Assembly (NCBI GenBank): GCA_030429485.1
Contig: JAUIFD010000017.1
Location: forward strand, 1 to 34,682
Length of the DNA stretch: 34,682 nt
Direction of reading: 5' to 3'
From: Phycisphaerae bacterium
Lineage (GTDB): Bacteria > Planctomycetota > Phycisphaerae > Phycisphaerales > UBA1924
The position numbers were made by a program, and so were the translations under genes. How positions within the stretch are numbered: position 1 is the first letter of the stretch; each line of letters begins with the position of its first letter. Below, one piece after another: positions 22,636 to 30,141 of this stretch. Below the pieces are notes generated by a model. It did not search any database and had not been told where the DNA came from. It saw nothing but the letters and a program-made list of their open reading frames with translations.

Positions 22636-24225
22636 GTCTCGGCGTTGATAGAGGACAAGTTCGGGGACATCGCGTCGCTCGCCGCGACCTGCGGCTTTGG
22701 TGCGGTGGAGTCCGTCGGAGTGAAGGACGGGCTCAAAGTCACTCGGTGTTGTGGCGCCGGTGATTCGTGCCGGTGCGGTGTTGAAGTCGGGCGGGGCGAT
22801 GAGCCAGCGGGCGTTTGCGATGAGTGCGGGCGAGGCGGGGCCGCCCTGGTGGCGACCCATGAGTGTCTGCACCGGGTTGTGCAGGTCGGGGTTGAGGAAC
22901 GCGACGGGGTCGTCGCCGACGAGTTCAGTTGCGCGGGCGGCGAATGCGGTGACCTCGTCGCCGAGCCCGGTGCGCGCCGCCCGGGAGAAGAACGCCTCGC
23001 GCGCGACGACGATGATCGCGACGATGAGCGTGAGTGTTGCGAGAATCGGGGCGAGGCGGCCGACGCGCGCCTTGTGCCCCTGCGCGATCATGCGCACGAG
23101 GGCGTAGGTGGAGAGCAGGGCGAGCGCGGGGTAGGCGGGGGCGTTGAACGAGCCTGACTCGCCCGCCATCACGACGAGCACCGCGGTGAGGAGCCCCACC
23201 CAGAGCAGCGTCGGCCCGAGAGCGTTGCGGACGAATCCCCGGCGTGCGACGAGCACGACGCCGAACGCCGCGAGAAACGACCAGGGCGGGAAGCGTTCGA
23301 AGTAGAACGCGGGGACGCGTAGGAGGTTCATGGGGATCTGCGATGGATCGGCGCCCTCGCCCTCGGTGGAGAATCGCCCGGCGACCTCGCCGCCGAGGAG
23401 TGTGCCCGCGATGTGCTCGGGCTCGGCGATGCACGCCGGGATGAGCCACGCGGCGGGGATGAGGAGCATGATCGGGACGCCCCAGGCGATACCGGAGCGT
23501 TTGAGGATTGCGAGACGCCCTTGGTTGCCCGTCTGCGCGGGCTGAGTCAGCGAGAGAAGGACGACATACGCGGGGATGAGCAGGGCCATGGGCCCCTTGG
23601 CGAGGGCCGCGAGCCCGGCGCTGAGCCAGCCGAGGGCCTGGAGTACTCCGGGCTTGGGTTTCGGATGTGCGTCAAGCGCAGCGCGGGTGAGGCAGAAGAA
23701 CGCGCCGGCGAGAAAGAGGTTCTGCACGCCGTCGGGGCGGCAGAAGTAGAGCTGCTTGATCGACTCGGGGCTCGCGAGCCACGCCGCGCCTGTGGCGACC
23801 CCGAGGGGGAGCGCGTGGCGCGCGAGGGCGCGGTCGATGTCATCAGGCGGGAGTCTGCGGTGGCGCGCGGCCTCGGTGTTGTCGTCGAGACGGCGGAAGA
23901 ACCAGACGCTGCCCCAGGCGGTGACGGCGGCGGTCCCGAGTCCGCTCGCGATGAGAGGGAGCTTGTGCGCAAGTTCGGTGTGCCACCCGAGCGCGACCGC
24001 GGGCGCGGCGAGCCAGTTGACGAGCGGGGGCTTGAGTGTCTGAGCGCCTGTGTCATCCACGGGGACGAGCCACCGCCCGTTGACGACCATGTCGGTCGTG
24101 AAGGCCATGGTCTTGCACTCGTCGGTGTTCTGGTAGAGGCCGCTGGGGGCGAGCACACGACCGACGGTCGCGACGCATGCCACAACGACCGCGAGCGCGA
24201 GCGTGATGTGGGGCGTGCGTGCCAA
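22633..24225 (-). CDS. ArnT/PMT-like polytopic glycosyltransferase
   Basis: A 530-residue integral membrane protein with about ten to twelve hydrophobic segments, starting with ITLALAVVVACVATVGRVLA. The first periplasmic loop has the acidic NTDECKTM (Asp35, Glu36) and later QTLKPPLVNWLAAP (KPPL at 65-68), the pattern of GT39/GT83 enzymes such as ArnT that move a sugar from a polyprenyl phosphate carrier to lipid A, protein or glycan. The acceptor is unknown. The C-terminal ~100 residues are soluble and probably extracytoplasmic. The TTG at 24225 is chosen because no ATG fits the first membrane helix and a TACAGT box lies 6 nt upstream. The upstream gene ends 18 nt away. Confidence 0.82.
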   Translation of the reverse strand: MARTPHITLALAVVVACVATVGRVLAPSGLYQNTDECKTMAFTTDMVVNGRWLVPVDDTGAQTLKPPLVNWLAAPAVALGWHTELAHKLPLIASGLGTAAVTAWGSVWFFRRLDDNTEAARHRRLPPDDIDRALARHALPLGVATGAAWLASPESIKQLYFCRPDGVQNLFLAGAFFCLTRAALDAHPKPKPGVLQALGWLSAGLAALAKGPMALLIPAYVVLLSLTQPAQTGNQGRLAILKRSGIAWGVPIMLLIPAAWLIPACIAEPEHIAGTLLGGEVAGRFSTEGEGADPSQIPMNLLRVPAFYFERFPPWSFLAAFGVVLVARRGFVRNALGPTLLWVGLLTAVLVVMAGESGSFNAPAYPALALLSTYALVRMIAQGHKARVGRLAPILATLTLIVAIIVVAREAFFSRAARTGLGDEVTAFAARATELVGDDPVAFLNPDLHNPVQTLMGRHQGGPASPALIANARWLIAPPDFNTAPARITGATTPSDFEPVLHSDGLHRTKAAGRGERRDVPELVLYQRRD

Positions 24226-24231
24226 GAAAGG

Positions 24232-24237
24232 ACTGTA
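24232..24237 (-). promoter_or_regulatory. -10-like hexamer TACAGT, 6 nt before TTG 24225
   Basis: TACAGT, CCTTTC, TTG on the minus strand. It lies in the 18-nt gap after the pseudopilin stop. If used, it would make a leaderless mRNA with a TTG start, which is unusual. Confidence 0.4.
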
Positions 24238-24243
24238 CCGGGT

Positions 24244-24954
24244 TTAGGGCAGCGGCTCGGCCCAGAGCGCAGGCGGGTCGGCGTAGATGCGGGCCGAGCC
24301 GTCGAAGCGGACCGCCTGGAATCCCCCTCCCGCGTGCACGCGCCCGAGCCGTGCGCCGACGTGCGAGGCGTTGCGGAAATCGAGCGTGCTGGAGGTTCGT
24401 GTGGGCGGCGGGGCGTTGTCGGGGATGAAGGCGACGGCGGAGTCGACGAGTACTGCGCGGTCGGCGGGGCGCGTCACGGCGCGGAAGAGGATGTGCCCGG
24501 GGTCGGCCGCGTCGTCGAAGTTGTCCGGGTCGCCCGGCGCGCCCGCGTGCCCGGTGGCGTTCATCGCGTAGGTGCGGGTCATGCCGCGCCGGAGACCCGC
24601 GGCGGTGGTGGGGCAGACGAGCACGGATCGCTCCCGGTAGAGGGCCGCGTCGTCTCCGGGGATGCCCGCTTCCTGCTGGATGACCAGGGCCCAGTTTGGG
24701 GGTGAGCCCCAGGGCTCGCCGATGGCGGGGCCGACGCCGGCGTTCTCATCGGCGTAGCTCTGACAGATGAGCCCCATCTGGCGGAGATTCGCCAGGCAGT
24801 TCGCGGCCCGGGCGGCCTCGCGGGCCGAGGCGAGCGAGGGGAGGAGGATCGCGAGCAGGATCGCGATGATCGCGATCACCACGAGCAACTCGATAAGGGT
24901 GAACGCACGCCCGTTACACTCCGACCGACACAGAGAAGGAGTGTGCGCGTGCAT
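24244..24954 (-). CDS. Type II secretion-like pseudopilin (prepilin N-terminal methylation domain)
   Basis: A 236-residue protein with the class III leader [20 protein letters not shown] (16-35), Glu at +5 and a hydrophobic helix, then [20 protein letters not shown], as in planctomycete pseudopilins of the DUF1559/GspG-like kind. They are cleaved by a prepilin peptidase and assemble into pseudopili or act as exported structural proteins. The residue before the cleavage site is Ala17 where Gly is the rule. The ending holds a globular domain ([31 protein letters not shown]). The ATG at 24954 gives a 17-residue leader, longer than usual, and overlaps the start of the divergent gene by 6 nt. No other usable start is in frame before the leader. 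Confidence 0.88.
   Translation of the reverse strand: MHAHTPSLCRSECNGRAFTLIELLVVIAIIAILLAILLPSLASAREAARAANCLANLRQMGLICQSYADENAGVGPAIGEPWGSPPNWALVIQQEAGIPGDDAALYRERSVLVCPTTAAGLRRGMTRTYAMNATGHAGAPGDPDNFDDAADPGHILFRAVTRPADRAVLVDSAVAFIPDNAPPPTRTSSTLDFRNASHVGARLGRVHAGGGFQAVRFDGSARIYADPPALWAEPLP
24915..24920 (+). promoter_or_regulatory. -10-like hexamer TACACT for the propeller gene, inside the pseudopilin gene
   Basis: TACACT lies 28 nt before GTG 24949, leaving a short leader with AAGGAG at 24936-24941. The box is within codons 12-14 of the divergent pseudopilin gene. Confidence 0.4.
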
Positions 24955-26124
24955 CACAGAGCATTGTTGGCGGCGTTGGTGTTGGGGGCATCGGGCGCTC
25001 TGGCCGGGCCCGATCCGTCGGAGTTCGTGGTGCGCGTGGGGTGGGAAGTCACACATCTCGCCGACCTGAGCGGCGCTCGGTTCATGGCGTTCGATGATCG
25101 CGGGCACCTGTACGTGTCGCGCCCCGGCGAGGGCGACGTGCGGGCGTACCGACCCGACGGCGACGGGTATGTTGAGCTCGGCGCGTTCGTCGAGGATAAG
25201 CGGACCGTCCATGGGCTTTGCTTCGCGGACGGGTGGATGTGGTACGCGCAGAGCGGTGCGGTCTCGCGGGCGCGCGACACCGACGGCGATGGCAAGGCCG
25301 ACGAAGATATCGTCGTGCTCGCGGAGGGGTCGATCCCGAGCGGTGGCGGGCACTGGTGGCGTCCCATCCTGGTCGCGGGCGACCACTTCTACACGTCGAT
25401 TGGCGACTCGGGCAACATCACCGACCAGCGCGCCACGGATCGCCAGAAGATCTGGCGCTACGCGCTCGATGGCGGATCGAGATCGCTCTTCGCGTCGGGC
25501 ATCCGCAATACAGAGAAGCTCCGATTCCGCCCGGGCACCGACGAGGTGTGGGGGTTCGATCACGGGTCGGACTGGTTCGGGCGCGAGATCGGCGACGGCC
25601 GCGACAGCCAGCCCATTACTGATCTCAACCCCGGGGACGAGTTCAACCACTACGAGGAGGGCGGGTTCTACGGGCACCCGTTCGTGGTGGGGCGTCGCTT
25701 GCCGCGGTACGAGTTCATCGATCAGGGCGGGCTCGATATCCACGATCTCGCGGAGCGCACGACGCCGCCCGCGTGGGAGATGGGTGCGCACTGGGCGACC
25801 AACGGGTGGTGCTTTGTTGATCCGGCGAGCGCGGGGGATGGGCGGGCGCTCCCGGCGGAGTACGCGGGCGACGCGTTCGTCGCGTGCCACGGGTCGTGGA
25901 ACAGCTCGCGGCGTGTGGGATACTGCGTGGCGCGCGTGGATTTCGACGACGACCCGGGCTTTGGCGGTGGGCCCGTCGGGCTGACGAAGATCGTCTCGAC
26001 GATCCGCGGTGGCGACGTGAAGGCGCGGCCCGCAGATGTTGTGCAAGGCCCGGATGGATCGCTCTTCTTTTCAGTCGATGGCGATGGCGGGGCGATCTAC
26101 CGATTGCGGTATGTAGGTGATTGA
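24949..26124 (+). CDS. Exported L-sorbosone/PQQ-sugar dehydrogenase-like beta-propeller protein
   Basis: 391 residues with a signal peptide ([19 protein letters not shown], cut before GPD). The rest is a propeller with [80 protein letters not shown] and [19 protein letters not shown], features of the GSDH/sorbosone dehydrogenase family, which oxidise sugars in the periplasm, some with PQQ. Cofactor and substrate are not provable here; many planctomycete members are uncharacterised. The start is GTG 24949, 7 nt after AAGGAG; GTG 24943 would be too close. It overlaps the start of the pseudopilin gene on the other strand. Confidence 0.85.
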   Translation: MHHRALLAALVLGASGALAGPDPSEFVVRVGWEVTHLADLSGARFMAFDDRGHLYVSRPGEGDVRAYRPDGDGYVELGAFVEDKRTVHGLCFADGWMWYAQSGAVSRARDTDGDGKADEDIVVLAEGSIPSGGGHWWRPILVAGDHFYTSIGDSGNITDQRATDRQKIWRYALDGGSRSLFASGIRNTEKLRFRPGTDEVWGFDHGSDWFGREIGDGRDSQPITDLNPGDEFNHYEEGGFYGHPFVVGRRLPRYEFIDQGGLDIHDLAERTTPPAWEMGAHWATNGWCFVDPASAGDGRALPAEYAGDAFVACHGSWNSSRRVGYCVARVDFDDDPGFGGGPVGLTKIVSTIRGGDVKARPADVVQGPDGSLFFSVDGDGGAIYRLRYVGD

Positions 26125-26162
26125 GCGTCCGTCCGGCGGATAGAACAGAGAAGGAGAGCCCG

Positions 26163-26780
26163 ATGGTGAAGGCGTGCGTGATGATGCTGGGCGCCCTGGC
26201 GGGTGCGTCGGTGCTCGGCGGGTGTTCCTCGGCGCCGGCGGAGCGGACGGGGTTCATCTCGTATGACCATCTCGGCGACGAGCGGGCTGAGGGGCAGTTC
26301 ATCAGCGAGCAGTTGGGCGAGTACAACGCGTTCATCGTGGACCCGATCGATGTGTACACGACCGAGGAGATGGACGACCGCGAGGTGCAAGCGCGCCAGG
26401 ACTTGGCGGTCTACGCGACGCAGCGTGTTGCGCGCGAGATCGGAACCGCGTACGCCATCGTGAGCGTACCGGGCCCTGGCGTGGGGCGGGTGCGCTTCGC
26501 GGTCACGAATGTCGCGAAGTCCGTGCCGATCCTGAACATCCACCCCGGCATGAAGCTCACGGGCGCGGGGCTCGGCGGCGCGGCGGTCGAGGGCGAGATC
26601 GTGGATTCGCAGACGGGCGATCAGCTCTTCGCGATCGTCGAAGCGCGGCGCGGCTCGCAGATGGAACTCGACACCTTCGACGAGTGGGACGATGCACGCG
26701 ATGCGGTGGACGCGTGGGCGGTGAAGGTGCGCAAGTGGATCGATGAAGCGCATGCGGGGACGCTGACGCCTCAGGACTGA
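26163..26780 (+). CDS. DUF3313-like lipoprotein
   Basis: 205 residues with a lipoprotein signal (VKACVMMLGALAGASVLGGC, Cys21). The mature part, with YNAFIVDPIDVYTT, ARQDLAVYATQRVAREIG, YAIVSVPGPGVGRVRFAVTN, GGAAVEGEIVDSQTGDQLFA and DARDAVDAWAVKVRKWIDEA, has the order and spacing seen in the DUF3313 family of outer-membrane or periplasmic lipoproteins, whose function is unknown. AAGGAG lies 7 nt before the ATG at 26163. It starts 39 nt after the propeller gene and is probably in its operon. A REP-like element starts 22 nt after its stop. Confidence 0.85.
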   Translation: MVKACVMMLGALAGASVLGGCSSAPAERTGFISYDHLGDERAEGQFISEQLGEYNAFIVDPIDVYTTEEMDDREVQARQDLAVYATQRVAREIGTAYAIVSVPGPGVGRVRFAVTNVAKSVPILNIHPGMKLTGAGLGGAAVEGEIVDSQTGDQLFAIVEARRGSQMELDTFDEWDDARDAVDAWAVKVRKWIDEAHAGTLTPQD

Positions 26781-26801
26781 CAGGGCAGCATCTTGCATTT
26801 T

Positions 26802-26913
26802 GTGCCACTGACCTGCTCGGAGGTCAGTGTGCAGCGGGACCAAAGACACACTGACCTCAGAGCAGGTCAGTGGCACGAGGGGAAAGCAGCACTGACTTCA
26901 AAGTCAGTGGCAC
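26802..26913. repeat. REP/BIME-like element, copy 2 (three hairpins)
   Basis: Arms at 26802-26831 and 26847-26876 face each other. Each contains a perfect 9-bp stem CACTGACCT/AGGTCAGTG with the loop GCTCGG or CAGAGC and an outer GTGC/GCAC. A third hairpin at 26890-26913 has CACTGACTT/AAGTCAGTG, differing by a compensated C-G to T-A change, and again ends in GGCAC. The element lies between the convergent DUF3313-like and TPR genes, where it could also stop transcription both ways. Confidence 0.85.
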
Positions 26914-26918
26914 GGTGG

Positions 26919-27656
26919 TCACATCTTCGTGTGCATCTCGCCCTGGAAGTCCTCGAGGTGTCCGCCGCGCTTGAGGATGTCGTCGAGCACTTCCATGTAG
27001 CGCGGATCGGGGTTCTCGGGGTCGCGTCCGGTGATCTCGCGGTGGGTTTCGTCATTCAAGCCGACAAAGCGGCGCATGCCGTAGTCGTAGACCGCCGAGT
27101 CCTCGTCTTTGGAGAGGTCAAGGCGCAGCTCGTTGATGACCTTGGTGCCGAGCCCGATCCACTCGTTCCATGACTCTTGGCTGATGCGTTCGGCGATCCA
27201 TTCGCCGACGGGGCCTCGGAACGGCGGGCGCGGGAGGCGCGTGCCGGGCTTGCCGGTCTTGGCGTCGGTGAAGTCGCCGGTGGGGGCAGCGGGTGCGGCC
27301 GCGGCGCCCGTCTGCGGGAGCGGCTCGTTCATGGTCTGCAGGAGCACTTCGATCGCCTGCTTGGGCATGGTGTCGCCACGCTCCGAAGCGGTGGTGTACC
27401 CGAGCTTGAGCGTCTCCGCCGCCCGCTCGCGCTCGCCCGCTTCGAGCAGGCACTCGCCAGCAAGCTGATACGCCTTGGACATACCCGGGTTGAGTTCGAC
27501 GCATTTGAGATAGGCGTCGGCCGCGTCCTTGATCTGCCCCGCATCGCGCAGCGCCCCGCCGAGCGAGAAGTACGCCATGTCGTTCTTGGGGTCCTGGTCG
27601 ATGAGGCGGCGGAACTGGTCCACGCGGGAAGAGGCGTTGGCGGGTGGGGTAGTCAT
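26919..27656 (-). CDS. TPR protein fused to a YggX-like (Fe(2+)-trafficking) domain
   Basis: 245 residues. Residues ~25-95 are two or so tetratricopeptide repeats (DMAYFSLGGALRDAGQIKDA, KAYQLAGECLLEAGERERAA). Residues 147-200, GPVGEWIAERISQESWNEWI then LGTKVINELRLDL and DYGMRRFVGL, align by eye with YggX, a small protein linked to iron-sulfur protection, over its helical core (GxxGxxIxxxIS, W.xW, INE). YggX's N-terminal Cys-containing segment is replaced by TGKPGTRLPRPPF with no Cys. The tail ~200-245 is extra. The ATG at 27656 follows TAGCCT by 5 nt. It sits after MoxR on the same strand. The fusion and lack of Cys suggest a changed role; this is inference. Confidence 0.82.
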   Translation of the reverse strand: MTTPPANASSRVDQFRRLIDQDPKNDMAYFSLGGALRDAGQIKDAADAYLKCVELNPGMSKAYQLAGECLLEAGERERAAETLKLGYTTASERGDTMPKQAIEVLLQTMNEPLPQTGAAAAPAAPTGDFTDAKTGKPGTRLPRPPFRGPVGEWIAERISQESWNEWIGLGTKVINELRLDLSKDEDSAVYDYGMRRFVGLNDETHREITGRDPENPDPRYMEVLDDILKRGGHLEDFQGEMHTKM

Positions 27657-27661
27657 GGAGG

Positions 27662-27667
27662 AGGCTA
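27662..27667 (-). promoter_or_regulatory. -10-like hexamer TAGCCT, 5 nt before ATG 27656
   Basis: TAGCCT, CCTCC, ATG on the minus strand. It lies in the 23-nt gap after the MoxR stop, so the TPR gene may have its own leaderless transcript. Confidence 0.45.
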
Positions 27668-27679
27668 GGGGCGCGGTCT

Positions 27680-28726
<1,047 letters not shown>

Positions 28727-28733
28727 GGGGCGG

Positions 28734-28739
28734 ATGGTA
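28734..28739 (-). promoter_or_regulatory. -10-like hexamer TACCAT, 7 nt before the MoxR ATG
   Basis: TACCAT, CCGCCCC, ATG on the minus strand. Leaderless-type spacing. The rest of the 131 nt to the divergent gene shows no clear element apart from an AAGGGG ribosome site at its far end. Confidence 0.45.
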
Positions 28740-28857
28740 GGGGTGAGGCGTTTTTAGCGGATGACGCGGGCTGGGCACTCTTTATGGGAGCTTGGCTTGC
28801 GTATGGCTCTGTTCGTGGTACGTCTTGGTGGGGAGCACTTGCTCGAAGGGGATCCAC

Positions 28858-29571
28858 ATGACATCACATCACGCGGCGGGCAGCGGCGAGGGTGGCGGTG
28901 GCGGGGCTGGCGGTCGCGATGCTGTTGCCGCGGCGCTGGCGATCGCGGCGGGATCGGTGGCGTACGCGACGCCGGTGCGCTTTGAGAATGATGGATCGTT
29001 CGTGTGGAACGAGAACTTCCTGGATGTGACGAGAGGTGTGCGCGCGCAGACGGGGCTCGCGGCGGGGGCGGGGAGCTTTGAGCATTTGATAACGACCGAT
29101 TCGCCGAGCGATCCGTACTACTGGTACAACACGATCCGGGGCGGGTCGCCGACGGACGAGGTCGATTATGTTCTCACTCCGCGGATCAGCTGGTTCTACG
29201 GCATCGATCGCTTCGATCTGGGCGAGGTGATTCCGAACGGTCCGGACGAATGGACGCGTGAGTTTCAGTTCGGGTACTACGCGGTGACCTTCTACAGGAC
29301 TGACTGGGGTGGCTACGACGGCCCTTATGTTCCCGGCTTTATGGCGGTCCGCTTTGAGTTGTCGGACGGCGCGCACTACGGGTGGGTGGAGTTGGGCGTC
29401 GAAGATGGGAGATGGCCGGAGCCCAACATGCTGATTACGGCCCTGGCGTGGGGGTACGAGACCGAGGTGGATACGCCGATACCCGCCGGCGCGGTGCCGG
29501 GTGCGTCGCCGCTTGCGGTTCTGGCGATCGGCGCGATGGCGGGCGCTTCACGCGGGCGGCGTACGGGATAA
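28858..29571 (+). CDS. Exported protein with a PEP-CTERM-like C-terminal tail
   Basis: 237 residues. A Gly-rich N-terminus leads to a hydrophobic AVAAALAIAAGSVAYA that can serve as a signal peptide, cut before TPVRFEN. The mature part is beta-rich and aromatic (DPYYWYNTIRG, FQFGYYAVTFYRT, HYGWVELGVEDG), as in extracellular sandwich domains. It ends with VPGASPLAVLAIGAMAGASR then GRRTG, the Pro motif, hydrophobic helix and basic end of planctomycete PEP-CTERM-like sorting signals. AAGGGG lies 7 nt before the ATG at 28858. The substrate is unknown. A +1 frame through 28876-28935 encodes a more classical signal sequence, so compensating indels are possible. Confidence 0.72.
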   Translation: MTSHHAAGSGEGGGGGAGGRDAVAAALAIAAGSVAYATPVRFENDGSFVWNENFLDVTRGVRAQTGLAAGAGSFEHLITTDSPSDPYYWYNTIRGGSPTDEVDYVLTPRISWFYGIDRFDLGEVIPNGPDEWTREFQFGYYAVTFYRTDWGGYDGPYVPGFMAVRFELSDGAHYGWVELGVEDGRWPEPNMLITALAWGYETEVDTPIPAGAVPGASPLAVLAIGAMAGASRGRRTG

Positions 29572-29581
29572 GTGCTATTTC

Positions 29582-30061
29582 ATGCACGTCCAGCTTGCGC
29601 AGCTTCGGCTGATGGGTGATGCGTTGAGAGATGGGCAGCGAGGTGTGCTGCGGATTATCAAGGATGATTCCGATCTGCCGTACGCCGCGTGGGGTGAGGG
29701 GGGCGCGTGCGGGATACAACGCCCCATCGGGTGGGCGGAGCGCGCCTTGCAGGAGCACGAGCGATCAATGCGCCGGCGCCTGGAGCGCAAGGGATGGTCG
29801 ATGGGGAAGATCGAACGCGCGGTTACCACGTCCCTTGCGGTGCGGCGTGAGCAGGAGTTCAGCGGGCTGCGTGTTCGTGACGCCGAAGCGCTCGCGGATC
29901 TGGCGAGCTTTGGCGACTTTCTTTTAGTGCTCGATTGGTATGAGGGGGATGTTGACCCACGCCCGATCTTTCGCGGGGCGACCACAAGGCTCGCTTCGGG
30001 CGAACTTCGACAGGGGCCGATCGAGCTGCAAGACGGCGTGTGTTACCGCGTCACGCAGTGA
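29582..30061 (+). CDS. Hypothetical protein
   Basis: 159 residues, starting MHVQLAQLRLMGDALRDGQ. I do not recognise the family. The central part is highly charged and helical (ERSMRRRLERKGWSMGKIER, VRREQEFSGLRVRDAEALAD), the end is hydrophobic/acidic (FLLVLDWYEGDVDPR). There is no signal peptide, membrane helix or metal site. It begins 10 nt after the PEP-CTERM-like gene and is probably co-transcribed; no ribosome site is clear. The ATG at 29582 is the first that avoids the Arg-rich stretch which overlaps the end of the previous gene. The repeat element copy 3 begins 7 nt after its stop. Confidence 0.6.
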   Translation: MHVQLAQLRLMGDALRDGQRGVLRIIKDDSDLPYAAWGEGGACGIQRPIGWAERALQEHERSMRRRLERKGWSMGKIERAVTTSLAVRREQEFSGLRVRDAEALADLASFGDFLLVLDWYEGDVDPRPIFRGATTRLASGELRQGPIELQDGVCYRVTQ

Positions 30062-30068
30062 GGCTGGA

Positions 30069-30097
30069 GCACTGACCTCAGAGCAGGTCAGTGGCAC
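30069..30097. repeat. REP-like hairpin, copy 3 (single arm)
   Basis: One arm with the perfect stem CACTGACCT/AGGTCAGTG, loop CAGAGC and the outer GGCAC, identical to the right arm of copy 2 over the stem and loop. It stands alone between the ends of the convergent unknown and SNF2 genes. Confidence 0.8.
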
Positions 30098-30106
30098 GGG
30101 AGTGAA

Positions 30107-30135
30107 GCGCTGACTTCAGGGTGAAGCAGTAGCGC
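30107..30135. terminator. Hairpin after the REP-like arm, possible terminator or decayed repeat arm
   Basis: GCGCT pairs with AGCGC outside, and CTTCA with TGAAG inside around GGG. The left side GCGCTGACTTCA resembles the third hairpin of repeat copy 2, so it may be a degraded arm. It lies between convergent genes. Confidence 0.35.
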
Positions 30136-30141
30136 GTCAGT

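Noticed and set aside
26802-26913. Possible short CRISPR array.
   Set aside because: The units are inverted hairpins, not direct repeats with uniform spacers, and no cas gene is near.
26793-27173. Plus-strand frame starting in the repeat (VPLTCSEVSV...).
   Set aside because: The same peptide arises wherever the REP-like element is read, and the rest is antisense to the TPR gene.
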